A DNA stretch of 64,000 nt from Photobacterium phosphoreum (GTDB lineage: Bacteria; Pseudomonadota; Gammaproteobacteria; Enterobacterales; Vibrionaceae). A program made the position numbers and the translations under genes. The DNA is taken from the NCBI RefSeq assembly GCF_002954725.1, contig NZ_MSCQ01000001.1:1-64000 (forward strand), read 5' to 3'. Of the stretch, positions 55,048-64,000 are shown one piece after another. The notes below the pieces were generated by a model, which saw only the letters and a list, made by a program, of their open reading frames with translations, was not told the DNA's origin and ran no database searches. Position 1 is the first letter of the stretch; every line of letters starts with the position of its first letter.

Positions 55048-56004
55048 ATGAGTGTTGTTGTTTATGCACCAGCGTCGATTGGTAATGTGAGTGTCGGTTT
55101 TGATGTATTAGGTGCGGCGGTTTCTCCTATTGATGGCTCTTTATTAGGGGATCGGGTTGAAGTTGCTGCTGGCACGACGGCATTTAGTCTGCAATGTGTC
55201 GGTGCTTTCGTGGATAAGTTACCGCAACAAGCCGAAGACAATATTGTTTATCGCTGTTGGCAAGTGTTTGCGCGTGAACTGGATCATAAAGGGATTACTT
55301 TATTACCCGTTGCGGTCACGTTGGAGAAAAACATGCCGATTGGTTCCGGTTTAGGATCCAGTGCCTGTTCTATTGTGGCAGCCCTTGATGCTCTAAATCA
55401 ATATCATCAACAGCCGTTAACCAGCAATGAACTGCTGACCTTAATGGGTGAGATGGAAGGCGAAGTCTCTGGCAGTATTCATTACGATAATGTCGCTCCC
55501 TGTTTTCTTGGCGGACTACAATTTATGGTCCAAGAAATGGACATTATCAGCCAAGAGATTCCGTGTTTTGATGATTGGTATTGGGTCATGGCGTATCCGG
55601 GGATTAAAGTACCGACCGCTGAAGCGCGGGCAATTTTACCGGCTCAATATCGTCGCCAAGATGTGATTGCTCATGGGCGTTACCTCGGGGGATTTATTCA
55701 TGCTTGTTATTCAAAACAACCATTACTCGCCGCTAAAATGATTCATGATGTTGTGGCGGAGCCTTATCGCGAAAAGTTATTACCTAAATTTAGCCAAGCG
55801 CGAAAATATGCGTTAGAAGCGGGTGCGATTGCGAGTGGTATTTCTGGCTCGGGGCCAACGATGTTTAGTATTTGTACCAATTTAGACGTCGCGCAGCGGT
55901 TAGCAAAATGGCTAACTGATAATTATGTCCAAAATGATCAAGGATTTGTGCACGTTTGTCAGCTCGATAAGCAAGGTGCAAAAGTCACAGGGAGTGAGTT
56001 ATAA
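55048..56004 (+). CDS. thrB: homoserine kinase
   Basis: A 318-residue GHMP kinase with N-terminal [13 protein letters not shown], the phosphate-binding [12 protein letters not shown] (about 92-103) and the C-terminal [11 protein letters not shown] motif. It phosphorylates homoserine for threonine synthase. It starts 1 nt after the thrA stop, so translation is coupled. Confidence 0.97.
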   Translation: MSVVVYAPASIGNVSVGFDVLGAAVSPIDGSLLGDRVEVAAGTTAFSLQCVGAFVDKLPQQAEDNIVYRCWQVFARELDHKGITLLPVAVTLEKNMPIGSGLGSSACSIVAALDALNQYHQQPLTSNELLTLMGEMEGEVSGSIHYDNVAPCFLGGLQFMVQEMDIISQEIPCFDDWYWVMAYPGIKVPTAEARAILPAQYRRQDVIAHGRYLGGFIHACYSKQPLLAAKMIHDVVAEPYREKLLPKFSQARKYALEAGAIASGISGSGPTMFSICTNLDVAQRLAKWLTDNYVQNDQGFVHVCQLDKQGAKVTGSEL

Positions 56005-56006
56005 CC

Positions 56007-57299
56007 ATGAAGTTGTATAATCTTAAAGAGCACCAACAGCAAGTCTCATTTGGCCAAGCGGTACGCCAAGGTTTAGGCCGTCAGCAAGGCTTGTTTTTCC
56101 CTGCACAATTACCACAATTGGGTGATATAGATGCGTTGCTAGCAATGGATTTTGTTAGCCGCAGCAGCAAGATTTTATCGGCCTTTATTGGTGAAGAACT
56201 CAGCACTGATACCGTAACCCAAATGGTTGATAGCGCTTTTCAGTTTCCAGCGCCAATTAAACAGCTTAAATCAGGTGTGTATGCATTAGAGTTGTTTCAT
56301 GGACCGACGTTAGCCTTTAAAGATTTTGGTGGCCGTTTTATGGCACAATCTTTAGCAGCGGTAACTGAGACTGACGGTAACATTACTATTCTAACGGCAA
56401 CATCAGGAGATACTGGGGCTGCAGTAGCCCATGCTTTTTATGGCATGGATAATATTCAAGTGGTGATTTTGTACCCTAAAGGCAAAATTAGCCCACTGCA
56501 AGAAAAGCTATTTTGTACCTTAGGTAAGAACATTACCACTGTAGCTGTAAATGGTACTTTTGATGATTGTCAGGCATTGGTAAAACAAGCTTTTGATGAT
56601 GGAGCTTTGCGTGAGGACATTGGTCTAAATTCAGCAAACTCAATTAATATCAGTCGTTTAATGGCGCAGATTTGTTATTACTTTGAGGCGGTATCCCAAT
56701 TATCAAAAGTGGAACGTGAGCAATTAGTCATTTCAGTACCGAGTGGTAATTTTGGTAATTTAACCGCAGGGTTATTGGCTAAATCATTAGGCTTACCCGT
56801 TAAACGTTTTATTGCGGCGACTAATGTTAATGATACCGTTCCGCGCTATTTACAAACTGGAGAGTGGACACCAAAGGCAACGGTTGCCACCATTTCTAAT
56901 GCGATGGATGTCAGCCAGCCAAATAACTGGCCGCGTATCGAAGAATTATGTCAGCTTAAAGGTTGGGGCTTAAATGAGCTAGGCTATGGTGCGGTGGATG
57001 ATCAGCAAACTGCGGTAACATTAAAGCAAATGTATGCCGATGGTTATTTGTGTGAACCACATGGCGCGATTGCTTATAACGTGCTTGAGCAACAATTAGC
57101 GGCCGGTGAAACGGGGTTATTCTTATGTACCGCGCATCCAGCTAAGTTTAAAGACGTTGTCGATGACATTTTAGATACTGATCTGCCATTACCTGCGCCG
57201 CTCGCGAAACATAATGCAATGCCGCTATTATCCTTAGAGGCAGAGAATGATTTTGCTGCGATTAAGGCTATTTTGTACTCCGCGCAGCCATTATTATAA
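56007..57299 (+). CDS. thrC: threonine synthase
   Basis: A 430-residue PLP enzyme. The lysine for PLP is in HGPTLAFKDFGGRF (near residue 107) and the phosphate loop in VPSGNFGNLTAG. It converts O-phosphohomoserine to threonine and is the last gene of the operon. It follows thrB by 2 nt and ends at a terminator. Confidence 0.97.
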   Translation: MKLYNLKEHQQQVSFGQAVRQGLGRQQGLFFPAQLPQLGDIDALLAMDFVSRSSKILSAFIGEELSTDTVTQMVDSAFQFPAPIKQLKSGVYALELFHGPTLAFKDFGGRFMAQSLAAVTETDGNITILTATSGDTGAAVAHAFYGMDNIQVVILYPKGKISPLQEKLFCTLGKNITTVAVNGTFDDCQALVKQAFDDGALREDIGLNSANSINISRLMAQICYYFEAVSQLSKVEREQLVISVPSGNFGNLTAGLLAKSLGLPVKRFIAATNVNDTVPRYLQTGEWTPKATVATISNAMDVSQPNNWPRIEELCQLKGWGLNELGYGAVDDQQTAVTLKQMYADGYLCEPHGAIAYNVLEQQLAAGETGLFLCTAHPAKFKDVVDDILDTDLPLPAPLAKHNAMPLLSLEAENDFAAIKAILYSAQPLL

Positions 57300-57326
57300 T
57301 GGGATTGACGTAAAAAAATGACACAA

Positions 57327-57350
57327 AAAAGGAGCCTCAGGGCTCCTTTT
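57327..57350. terminator. bidirectional terminator thrC/grcA
   Basis: AAAAGGAGCC and GGCTCCTTTT pair around TCAG, with A-run and T-run on both sides for the convergent genes. Confidence 0.9.
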
Positions 57351-57398
57351 CTATTACAGCATCTTGCTCAAATCAAGACACTTACACTAGGCCAAAAA

Positions 57399-57776
57399 TT
57401 ATAGGCTGCTAGTGAAAGTACGAGCGATAACGTCTTGCTGTTGTTCTGTTGTTAGCGAGTTAAAACGTACAGCGTAACCCGATACACGGATTGTTAGCTG
57501 TGGGTACTTCTCTGGGTGTGCAGCAGCGTCTTGCAGTGTTTCACGCTTAAGAACGTTAACGTTTAAGTGTTGACCACCTTCGATTTTAGCTGGTGCTTCG
57601 ATAGCTAGTTCACGGTACTCAATGTCACCAAGATCTGCTTGTGCAATAACTTGGTCAGCATCGTAGCTGCCAGTTGCACAAACACAACGCGCTTCATTAG
57701 ACTCGCTATCTAGGATCCAGATTGAGTTTAGTAGATCATCGTTTGCTGCTTTAGTAATTTGAATACCAGTAATCAT
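57399..57776 (-). CDS. grcA: autonomous glycyl radical cofactor
   Basis: A 125-residue protein corresponding to E. coli GrcA/YfiD (127). The C-terminal glycyl-radical motif [13 protein letters not shown] carries Gly100. It can replace the damaged C-terminal part of pyruvate formate-lyase and so restore activity after oxygen exposure. Two FNR sites 53 bp apart and a consensus -10 lie upstream, so it should be strongly induced without oxygen. Confidence 0.96.
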   Translation of the reverse strand: MITGIQITKAANDDLLNSIWILDSESNEARCVCATGSYDADQVIAQADLGDIEYRELAIEAPAKIEGGQHLNVNVLKRETLQDAAAHPEKYPQLTIRVSGYAVRFNSLTTEQQQDVIARTFTSSL

Positions 57777-57831
57777 AACTTTTCTCCAAGGGAATTGTTG
57801 TTAATTTATTCGTTTTTGTATTGAGCTACTT

Positions 57832-57837
57832 ATTATA
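57832..57837 (-). promoter_or_regulatory. grcA -10 element
   Basis: A perfect TATAAT on the minus strand. Transcription would start at about 57825-57828, placing the nearer FNR site at about -41 to -43 (class II activation). Confidence 0.65.
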
Positions 57838-57861
57838 TAACCTTCAATGCACTATTGTGTA

Positions 57862-57875
57862 TTGATGTAGATCAA
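57862..57875 (-). promoter_or_regulatory. FNR site I of grcA
   Basis: TTGATGTAGATCAA is a perfect FNR consensus match, centred at 57868.5, about 41-43 bp upstream of the predicted start. Confidence 0.75.
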
Positions 57876-57914
57876 GTAACTACAAAAAACCTTAAATATA
57901 ATAGGGCTGTTTTA

Positions 57915-57928
57915 TTGAGCTAGGTCAA
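57915..57928 (-). promoter_or_regulatory. FNR site II of grcA
   Basis: TTGAGCTAGGTCAA matches the FNR consensus with two changes. It is centred at 57921.5, exactly 53 bp from site I, the spacing reported for the E. coli yfiD promoter where the second site reduces expression. Confidence 0.6.
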
Positions 57929-58138
57929 TCTAACTGCATTTTGCAGGGGAATCAACTAAAAATAGTAAATTTAAAAAATAAGTTTAATGTTATTTTGTTG
58001 TAAAATAACAACATTCTATAGTATTCCAATATACCTTTAGTGAATACTGTGTCACTTTTTGTGGTTTTTTATGTTAAATAAAGTGAGTGACATTGGTGTT
58101 ATTAATATGTTGCTTAGCAGTTATTTTTGAGGGTGATT

Positions 58139-58987
58139 ATGAAATTAATTGGTGCACATGTGTCAGCGGCGGGTGGCGTGTTTAATGCCCCTGTCAATGC
58201 CAAGGCTATTAATGCAACTGCATTCGCATTGTTCACAAAAAATCAACGTCAGTGGCAAGCAAAGCCATTAGACGTTGATACCATTACGGCATTTAAAGCA
58301 CGTTGTAAGCAGTTAGGTTTTGATGCGAGTGCTATTTTACCGCATGATTCTTATTTAATTAATTTAGGTGCGCCTGAGGCTGAAAAATTACAAAAATCAC
58401 GCTTAGCTTTTGTTGATGAAATGCAGCGTTGCCAGCAATTAGGCTTACACTTATTGAACTTTCATCCGGGGAGTCATTTAAAGAAAATTTCAGAAACGGC
58501 ATGTTTAAAACTGATTGCTGAATCGATTAATTTAGCTCATCAGCAAGTTGATGATGTGGTTGCGGTGATCGAGAACACTGCCGGTCAAGGATCTAACTTA
58601 GGTTGGCGGTTTGAGCATTTAGCCGAAATTATCGCGCAAGTAGACGATAAAGCACGTGTTGGTGTTTGTATTGATACGTGCCATACCTTTGCTGCTGGCT
58701 ATGATTTACGGACGATGGAAGCCACTGAAGCCACGTTTTCTGAATTTGATCAGGTAGTTGGGATGCAATATTTGCGCGCAATGCACCTAAATGATTCTAA
58801 AGGTGATTTAGGAAGCCACTTGGATCGTCATCATAGTTTGGGTGAAGGCGCGATTGGATGGGATTGTTTTCGATACCTAATGCAAGATCGTCGTTTTAAT
58901 AATATGCCATTGATATTAGAAACCATTAACCCTGATATTTGGCAGCATGAAATTGCGACCTTACGTAGTTTTGCAGTAGAGGAATAA
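58139..58987 (+). CDS. nfo: endonuclease IV
   Basis: A 282-residue AP endonuclease of the TIM-barrel AP2Ec family (E. coli: 285). The start [14 protein letters not shown] and metal-binding segments [36 protein letters not shown] and LET are present. It cuts DNA 5' to abasic sites and acts on oxidative 3' damage. The ATG at 58139 has GAGGG upstream; a GTG at 58127 is less likely. The gene stops 3 nt before ung, making a base-excision repair pair. Confidence 0.96.
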   Translation: MKLIGAHVSAAGGVFNAPVNAKAINATAFALFTKNQRQWQAKPLDVDTITAFKARCKQLGFDASAILPHDSYLINLGAPEAEKLQKSRLAFVDEMQRCQQLGLHLLNFHPGSHLKKISETACLKLIAESINLAHQQVDDVVAVIENTAGQGSNLGWRFEHLAEIIAQVDDKARVGVCIDTCHTFAAGYDLRTMEATEATFSEFDQVVGMQYLRAMHLNDSKGDLGSHLDRHHSLGEGAIGWDCFRYLMQDRRFNNMPLILETINPDIWQHEIATLRSFAVEE

Positions 58988-58990
58988 TTA

Positions 58991-59653
58991 ATGACGGCAA
59001 GTTGGCAAGCATTTATCGAACAGCAGCAACAATTACCGTATTTTAATGATATTGAACACGCGGTTACAGCCGCTCGCGCAGAGGGAAAAATTGTTTTTCC
59101 TCCGCAAGAAGATGTGTTTAATGCTTTTTTTAGTACGCCATTAATGGAGACTAAAGTGGTGATTCTAGGCCAAGATCCTTATCACGGCCTACATCAAGCA
59201 CATGGACTTAGTTTTTCGGTGTTACCGGGCATTAAAACACCGCCATCACTCGCCAACATGTATAAAGAACTTGCGAGTGATATTAAAGGCTTTGTTATCC
59301 CTGAACACGGATACTTACAACCATGGGCACAGCAAGGGGTATTGCTGTTAAATACAGTGTTAACGGTTGAGCAAGGACACGCACATTCCCATGCAAAAAT
59401 AGGTTGGGAGACATTTACTGATAATGCGATCGCATATCTTGCTGAACATACTCAGGGAGTGATCTTTTTATTGTGGGGAGCGCACGCTCAGAAAAAAGGT
59501 AAAAAAATAGATCTTGATCAGCATCATGTATTAATGTCTGCACATCCTTCACCATTGTCTGCTTATCGTGGCTTTTTTGGTTGTAAGCACTTTTCCGAGA
59601 CCAATGTTTTATTGACGGCGATGGATAAATCACCGATTGATTGGCAACTCTAG
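58991..59653 (+). CDS. ung: uracil-DNA glycosylase
   Basis: A 220-residue family 1 UDG. It shows the water-activating motif GQDPYHG (Asp in the catalytic loop), the uracil-recognition segment [11 protein letters not shown], and the leucine-intercalation loop [13 protein letters not shown] with the catalytic His. It removes uracil from DNA; the abasic site is then cut by Nfo, encoded immediately upstream. Translation is probably coupled. Confidence 0.96.
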   Translation: MTASWQAFIEQQQQLPYFNDIEHAVTAARAEGKIVFPPQEDVFNAFFSTPLMETKVVILGQDPYHGLHQAHGLSFSVLPGIKTPPSLANMYKELASDIKGFVIPEHGYLQPWAQQGVLLLNTVLTVEQGHAHSHAKIGWETFTDNAIAYLAEHTQGVIFLLWGAHAQKKGKKIDLDQHHVLMSAHPSPLSAYRGFFGCKHFSETNVLLTAMDKSPIDWQL

Positions 59654-59683
59654 TTATTGTTGTGAATATCTTCGTGGGGAATA

Positions 59684-59717
59684 AAATGGCCAGCATAAAT
59701 GCTAGCCATTTTTTTGT
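59684..59717. terminator. bidirectional terminator after ung
   Basis: AAATGGC-AGCA and TGCT-GCCATTT pair with one mismatch, and T7 follows on the plus strand. It also lies at the end of the convergent small gene. Confidence 0.75.
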
Positions 59718-59722
59718 ATTGT

Positions 59723-59905
59723 TTAAAAATCGAAATCATCGCTCTTGAAACTACCACACATATCCATATCTTGTAGTTCTCGACGTAGTCTTTGACGATC
59801 TTTTAACGCTTCAATTTCACGCCACTTTCTTTTTTCAGGTTTTGCGCGAGAGCGGCGAGAAACAGTATCCGCTGTCATCATATCGTCGAATGCAAAGCTA
59901 TCCAT
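59723..59905 (-). CDS. small charged protein, DUF3545-like
   Basis: A 60-residue protein with a central basic helix (KPEKRKWREIEALKDRQRLR region) and acidic ends (FDFD, MDSFAFDD). It resembles the small Vibrionaceae proteins labelled DUF3545; function unknown. The ATG at 59905 is preferred over starts further upstream because AGGTG lies 6 nt away and the upstream extension is low-complexity and hydrophobic. No membrane segment is present. The name is from memory and moderately sure. Confidence 0.6.
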   Translation of the reverse strand: MDSFAFDDMMTADTVSRRSRAKPEKRKWREIEALKDRQRLRRELQDMDMCGSFKSDDFDF

Positions 59906-60419
59906 AAAGCACCTATATCCTACTTTTCGCTTGATGTAAGCGATCTGATCATTTATTACCATAGAATGACCAATAATAAAATTGAACTGTTTCTCATTTG
60001 TTGCGAAAAGATGAACTTTTTGTGTGCGTGGTGTCACAGTTATTGATTTGGTGATTAAAAGCACCACTATTATTAGTGTTAAATAGGGGTTTATAGCTTC
60101 AGTGATAGGTATTGAGTTAAAAAGGTTAATTATATAAATCAAATCAATTTTTAAAGGGTAATAATCAGTAAATATTTATAGTTGTAAGTTTTGTAACTCA
60201 CTGTAAAAATACTGATAATTAAATAATTATTATTTTAATAGCTGCTTTGACCCTTATTATCGAAGATCTTATGCTTTAGACCTTGCAAGGTTTAAAGGAA
60301 TACCTGAAACGTATTGTTGCTATATTTGACGATGCTTTTTGTTTTGTTAATTTGTTTTGTTAATTAGTGTACTAACAAGGGTTTTGTACCATTAATTATC
60401 GATTTGTGAAGGTGTGAAT
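59906..60419. other. upstream region of the alanine symporter gene
   Basis: AT-rich 514 bp. It contains a perfect 12-bp palindrome ACCTTGCAAGGT (60280-60291) and a tandem repeat TTGTTTTGTTAAT near 60340-60366. I looked for a glycine riboswitch, which precedes some Vibrio symporter genes, and did not find its conserved core. Confidence 0.4.
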
Positions 60420-61880
60420 GTGACCAGTCAAATTAACTTTATCAACGACTTGTTGTGGGGATCAATATTGATATATTTGCTGATTGGTATCGGCATTTAT
60501 TTTACCTATCGCCTCAATTTTATTCAGTTTCGTCATTTTAAGCATATGTTTGCGGTCATGAAAAATAGCCGTAAATCCGATCCCTCTGGAATTTCATCTT
60601 TTCAGGCATTATGTACCAGCCTCGCAGCTAGAGTGGGGACGGGTAATATGGCGGGGGTCGCGGTTGCGTTAACACTGGGTGGCCCAGGCGCTATTTTTTG
60701 GATGTGGCTTATTGCGATGTTAGGCATGGCGACGGCTTTTGCTGAAAGTGCATTAGCGCAATTATACAAAACCCGTGATGATGACGGTAATTACCGTGGT
60801 GGGCCTGCTTATTATATGGAGCGAGGTTTGGGAATGCGATGGATGGGGGTAATATTTTCTATCTGCCTGATCATTGCGTTTGGTTTAGTTTTTAATGCCG
60901 TTCAAGCGAATTCTATTATTCAAGCAACCCGAGTCGCTTTTGGGTGGCAGCCGCTGTATGTTGGTTTGGGATTAGTGGTGTTAACTGGGGTCGTTATTTT
61001 TGGTGGTATGCGAACGATTGCGCGTACTGCTGAGATATTGGTACCAACAATGGCGTTGTGTTATCTCGCGTTGGCATTATTTATTATGCTGAATAATATT
61101 GAACAGTTACCACATATTTTAATGCTTATTTTCCGCAGTGCATTTGGGTTTGGAGAAGCTGCATCTGGCGCATTGGGATATACCATTGCTCAAGGAATGA
61201 TTAATGGCTTAAAGCGCGGTTTATTTTCTAATGAAGCAGGTATGGGCTCTGCGCCTAATGCTGCGGCATCTGCTTCCCCTTATCCTCCTCATCCCGCTTC
61301 GCAAGGTTATGTGCAAATGCTGGGGGTGTTTATGGATACCATTGTTATTTGTTCGGCGACCGTTGCGATTATTTTAATGTCTGGTGAATATGAGCCACAT
61401 AGCAGTATTACCGGCATTGAGTTAACGCAAAAAGCATTAAGCTCACAAGTGGGTGATTGGGGCGGCATTTTTATCGCAGTGGCTATTTTCTTCTTTTCTT
61501 TTACCTCATTAGTCGCTAATTACTCTTATGCTGAAACTAATCTAATATTTCTAGAGCGTAACCATAAGGTGGGCTTAAATGTCTTTCGAATAGTGGTGCT
61601 ATGCATGGTGATGTTTGGTGCGATGGCTGATTTACCAACAGTATGGGCAATGGCTGATATTTCAATGGGCATGATGGCGATGATTAACTTAACCGCGATA
61701 GTGTTGCTCTCAGGAACGGTAGTGAAGTTAGCACAAGATTATAATAAGCAGTTAGCCTTAGGGAAGATTCCGACATTTAATAGCCAAGATTACCCGGAAT
61801 TACATGCTCAACTTGAAGCGGGAATTTGGGAAAAACCCTCTTCGTCATCTCCATCATCAACGCCGTCTAGATTACGCTAG
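60420..61880 (+). CDS. sodium:alanine symporter family protein
   Basis: A 486-residue AGCS-family (alanine or glycine:cation symporter) transporter with about ten or eleven membrane segments. The signature CTSLAARVGTGNMAGVAVALTLGGPGAIFWMW near residues 60-92 (key G and N residues) and GLKRGLFSNEAGMGSAPNAAA are diagnostic. It imports alanine or glycine with sodium. The GTG at 60420 is preferred because GAAGG lies 7 nt upstream; the GTG at 60414 would leave only one base after it. The serine-rich C terminus (SSSSPSSTPS) is not conserved in the family. Confidence 0.9.
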   Translation: MTSQINFINDLLWGSILIYLLIGIGIYFTYRLNFIQFRHFKHMFAVMKNSRKSDPSGISSFQALCTSLAARVGTGNMAGVAVALTLGGPGAIFWMWLIAMLGMATAFAESALAQLYKTRDDDGNYRGGPAYYMERGLGMRWMGVIFSICLIIAFGLVFNAVQANSIIQATRVAFGWQPLYVGLGLVVLTGVVIFGGMRTIARTAEILVPTMALCYLALALFIMLNNIEQLPHILMLIFRSAFGFGEAASGALGYTIAQGMINGLKRGLFSNEAGMGSAPNAAASASPYPPHPASQGYVQMLGVFMDTIVICSATVAIILMSGEYEPHSSITGIELTQKALSSQVGDWGGIFIAVAIFFFSFTSLVANYSYAETNLIFLERNHKVGLNVFRIVVLCMVMFGAMADLPTVWAMADISMGMMAMINLTAIVLLSGTVVKLAQDYNKQLALGKIPTFNSQDYPELHAQLEAGIWEKPSSSSPSSTPSRLR

Positions 61881-61911
61881 GTATTGTTATACCTATTAAT
61901 AAAATAGTAAT

Positions 61912-61941
61912 AACCACGGTAGTTGTACGTGGTTTTTTTTT
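61912..61941 (+). terminator. terminator of the symporter gene
   Basis: AACCACG (61912-61918) pairs with CGTGGTT (61928-61934), followed by T-run. Confidence 0.8.
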
Positions 61942-61988
61942 GCGATGGTGGTAGTCTAAATAAGTCAGACTTTAAAGGAAAAAGCCTT

Positions 61989-62762
61989 ATGTTAATCGTG
62001 GTATCACCCGCAAAAACGTTAGATTATACATCGCCATTAGTGACGACAACGTTTACTTTACCAGAGCTTACACAGCATTCAGCTGAACTGATTGATGTGT
62101 GCCGTGAGCTTACACCGATGGATATTGCGAGCTTAATGAAGGTCAGTGATAAAATTGCCGGATTAAATGCCGCCCGTTTTGCTGAGTGGCAGCCAGAATT
62201 TACGGTGAATAATGCTCGCCAAGCCATTTTGGCATTTAAAGGTGATGTTTATACTGGTTTAGCGGCCGAAACCATGACTGACGCGGAGTTCGCTTATACA
62301 CAGCAACATTTACGGATGTTGTCAGGCCTGTATGGCGTATTGCGTCCACTTGATTTGATGCAACCTTATCGATTAGAAATGGGGACGCGATTAACCAACC
62401 CTCGCGGCAGTAATTTGTATCAATTTTGGGGGGATATCATCACCGATAAACTCAATGTGGCTGTTGCTGAACAAGGTGATGATATTGTGGTTAATTTGGC
62501 TTCTAATGAGTATTTTAAAGCGGTCAAACCTAAGCAACTTCAAGCGCAATTAATTACTCCCATTTTTAAAGATTGTAAGAATGGCACCTATAAAGTGATC
62601 AGTTTCTACGCCAAAAGAGCCCGTGGAATGATGGCACGTTATATTTTGGATAATCAATTAACGACGGTTGCTCAATTACAGCAATTTGATAGTGCTGGAT
62701 ATTACTTTGTTGCTGCAGAATCAACATCGACAGAGTTAGTTTTTAAACGAGAACAGCAATAA
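61989..62762 (+). CDS. yaaA: peroxide stress protein YaaA
   Basis: A 257-residue DUF328/UPF0246 protein (E. coli: 258), starting [13 protein letters not shown]. Conserved segments include INAARF-like [50 protein letters not shown] and [11 protein letters not shown]. In E. coli YaaA is OxyR-induced and lowers free iron under peroxide stress, and the fold binds DNA. The ATG at 61989 is chosen since AAAGGA lies upstream; an ATG at 61923 would add 22 residues. A symporter gene and the thr operon are near yaaA in E. coli as well. Confidence 0.95.
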   Translation: MLIVVSPAKTLDYTSPLVTTTFTLPELTQHSAELIDVCRELTPMDIASLMKVSDKIAGLNAARFAEWQPEFTVNNARQAILAFKGDVYTGLAAETMTDAEFAYTQQHLRMLSGLYGVLRPLDLMQPYRLEMGTRLTNPRGSNLYQFWGDIITDKLNVAVAEQGDDIVVNLASNEYFKAVKPKQLQAQLITPIFKDCKNGTYKVISFYAKRARGMMARYILDNQLTTVAQLQQFDSAGYYFVAAESTSTELVFKREQQ

Positions 62763-62794
62763 TTAGCGTAATAATATAAGTTTAATACCAAAAA

Positions 62795-62826
62795 AAGGCC
62801 AACGCATTTGCGTTGGCCTTGTTGTT
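62795..62826. terminator. bidirectional terminator yaaA/srmB
   Basis: AAGGCCAACGCA and TGCGTTGGCCTT form a 12-bp stem with a short loop, with an A6 run on the left that reads as T-run for srmB. Confidence 0.9.
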
Positions 62827-62850
62827 TTATATCTGTTTTAAAAGAGAAAA

Positions 62851-64000
62851 CTACGACTTAGCTTGGCTTTTTTTAGCTGCTTGTTTGATTTTCTTTTTCG
62901 CTTTCGCTTCTTTTACTTTCTTATCGACTTTTTTCTTTTTCTTTGCCGTATTTGATTTCTTTGTTTTTGGACGTAGGCCATGAATGAAACGCTCAGGCAC
63001 ATCTTCTTGCATGTAACGACTAATGCGTTCCATCATACTTTGGTCATGCGCTTCGATAAGAGCAATTGCTGTGCCTTTTTTACCTGCACGAGCGGTACGA
63101 CCAATGCGGTGTAAATACACTTCAGCGGTACGTGGCATATCGAAGTTAATTACATGGCTGATGTCAGGTAAATCAATACCACGAGCAGCAACGTCTGTAG
63201 CAATTAATACGTTGACTGCACCATCACGAAAACGGGTGATCATGTTAGTACGCGCAGCCTGCGCCATTTCACCTTGAATCCAGTTACATGGGATACCCAT
63301 TGCGTCTAATTGACCGCGAAGGATGCCTAGGCGCTCACGTGTTTTTACGAAAATAATGGTACGTTCAGCTTGCTCGGTAATGATATTCGCAAGTAAAGCC
63401 AATTTGTGATTCATATCATCACAACGAAGGTACATCTGTTGAATCTTTTTACGTTCGCGACGAGAAGGATCGGCATTCACTTCAAGTGGTTCATTCAGAA
63501 TTTTTTCTGAGAATTCACGTACGCCTTTGCCTTCCAATGTTGCAGAAAACAATAAGCTTTGACGACGCCAGCGACATTCATGGTTGATGCGCTCAACGAT
63601 TTTACCAAAGCCCATATCCAACATACGGTCTGCTTCATCAAGAATAAGACATTCAATTGCGCGGCAATCAAATTTCTCAGACTCAATGTATTCCATTAAG
63701 CGGCCCGGTGTTGCTACTACGATATCTTGCGTTTTGCCAAGTAGCTCTGCATGCTCATCGTAAGAAATACCACCCGTAATAGTAAATACTTTTAAGTTGG
63801 TGTACTTAGATAAAGCGCGAGCATGATCGGCAACTTGAATCGCTAATTCACGAGTTGGCGTTAAGATCAGTACACGTGCAGGCCCCGGCTTTTTGCGTGG
63901 AAAATCCTGCAAGTGCTGAATCATGGGTAGTAAAAACGCCGCTGTTTTTCCGGTCCCTGTTGGTGCAGAAGCCATGACATCTTTACCGTCAAGGGCATGA
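62851..64000 (-). CDS. srmB: ATP-dependent RNA helicase SrmB (5' end outside the window)
   Basis: The frame is open to the right edge and continues beyond it; about 40 N-terminal residues (with the Q motif) are missing. Visible helicase motifs in order: I APTGTGKT, Ia PTRELA, Ib TPGR, II DEAD, III SAT, IV IIFVKT, V ATDVAARGID, VI HRIGRTARAG. A lysine-rich tail of about 40 residues ends the protein. The segment LDGKDVMASAP just inside the edge matches E. coli SrmB, which helps assemble the 50S ribosomal subunit, especially in the cold. A partial copy only because of the window edge. Confidence 0.93.
   Translation of the reverse strand, partial: HALDGKDVMASAPTGTGKTAAFLLPMIQHLQDFPRKKPGPARVLILTPTRELAIQVADHARALSKYTNLKVFTITGGISYDEHAELLGKTQDIVVATPGRLMEYIESEKFDCRAIECLILDEADRMLDMGFGKIVERINHECRWRRQSLLFSATLEGKGVREFSEKILNEPLEVNADPSRRERKKIQQMYLRCDDMNHKLALLANIITEQAERTIIFVKTRERLGILRGQLDAMGIPCNWIQGEMAQAARTNMITRFRDGAVNVLIATDVAARGIDLPDISHVINFDMPRTAEVYLHRIGRTARAGKKGTAIALIEAHDQSMMERISRYMQEDVPERFIHGLRPKTKKSNTAKKKKKVDKKVKEAKAKKKIKQAAKKSQAKS

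Larger units (their letters stand above)
57777..58138. other. divergent region grcA/nfo
   Basis: Besides the grcA promoter and FNR sites listed separately, the nfo-proximal half is AT-rich sequence in which I see no clear element. Confidence 0.5.

Noticed and set aside
59906..60419. Glycine riboswitch ahead of the alanine symporter
   Set aside because: Some Vibrio symporter genes have one, but the conserved tandem core motifs were not found.

Overview
The window looks like a stretch of the large chromosome of a Vibrionaceae gammaproteobacterium, most likely Photobacterium. The evidence is family content and gene order: the chitin-disaccharide operon beside the hybrid sensor gene chiS, two adjacent glutamate synthase operons, arcB and arcA side by side, and the thr-grcA-nfo-ung run all follow the layout I know from Vibrio and Photobacterium. 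The DNA is moderately AT-rich. No phage, insertion sequence, CRISPR array or defence cassette is visible. Genus is inferred; no database search was possible.

Region 1 (1-22.3 kb) is a chitin-catabolism block, nearly all on the minus strand. Ten genes read from 15330 down to 866: a chitin-oligosaccharide binding protein, two permeases and two ATPases (ABC importer), a GH9 glucosaminidase-type enzyme, glucosamine kinase, GH20 N-acetylhexosaminidase, chitobiose phosphorylase and a phosphosugar mutase. Together they import (GlcNAc)2, cleave it by phosphorolysis or hydrolysis, and feed the products towards amino-sugar phosphates. The regulator ChiS lies just upstream. The long region ahead of the operon carries a plausible promoter, two phased 13-bp repeats, a SlmA-like site and CRP-like motifs. 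Then come rsmC, an AI-2E-family membrane protein and an unannotated 35-residue Cys-rich membrane protein behind a strong Fur box. The left edge holds a degraded tRNA-Asp-like sequence before a terminator.

Region 2 (22.3-31.5 kb) is housekeeping: hemL, clcA, erpA, an M23 murein endopeptidase, a DedA protein, a TRIC-family channel, and the mtnN-cbiB-btuF run (MTA/SAH nucleosidase plus cobinamide salvage).

Region 3 (31.6-48.7 kb) has two complete glutamate synthase operons of different evolutionary type, then the radical-SAM gene yhcC and the redox two-component pair arcB and arcA, convergent on one terminator. ArcB has Leu where the second redox cysteine of the E. coli protein sits.

Region 4 (48.7-64 kb) has an RraA paralogue, a small predicted outer-membrane protein, aceK, the threonine operon with a readable leader peptide and attenuator, grcA with two FNR sites 53 bp apart, the base-excision repair pair nfo-ung, a small DUF3545-like gene, a sodium:alanine symporter, yaaA, and the C-terminal part of srmB running off the right edge. 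Oxygen and redox control (FNR, ArcAB) is a recurring theme on this side.
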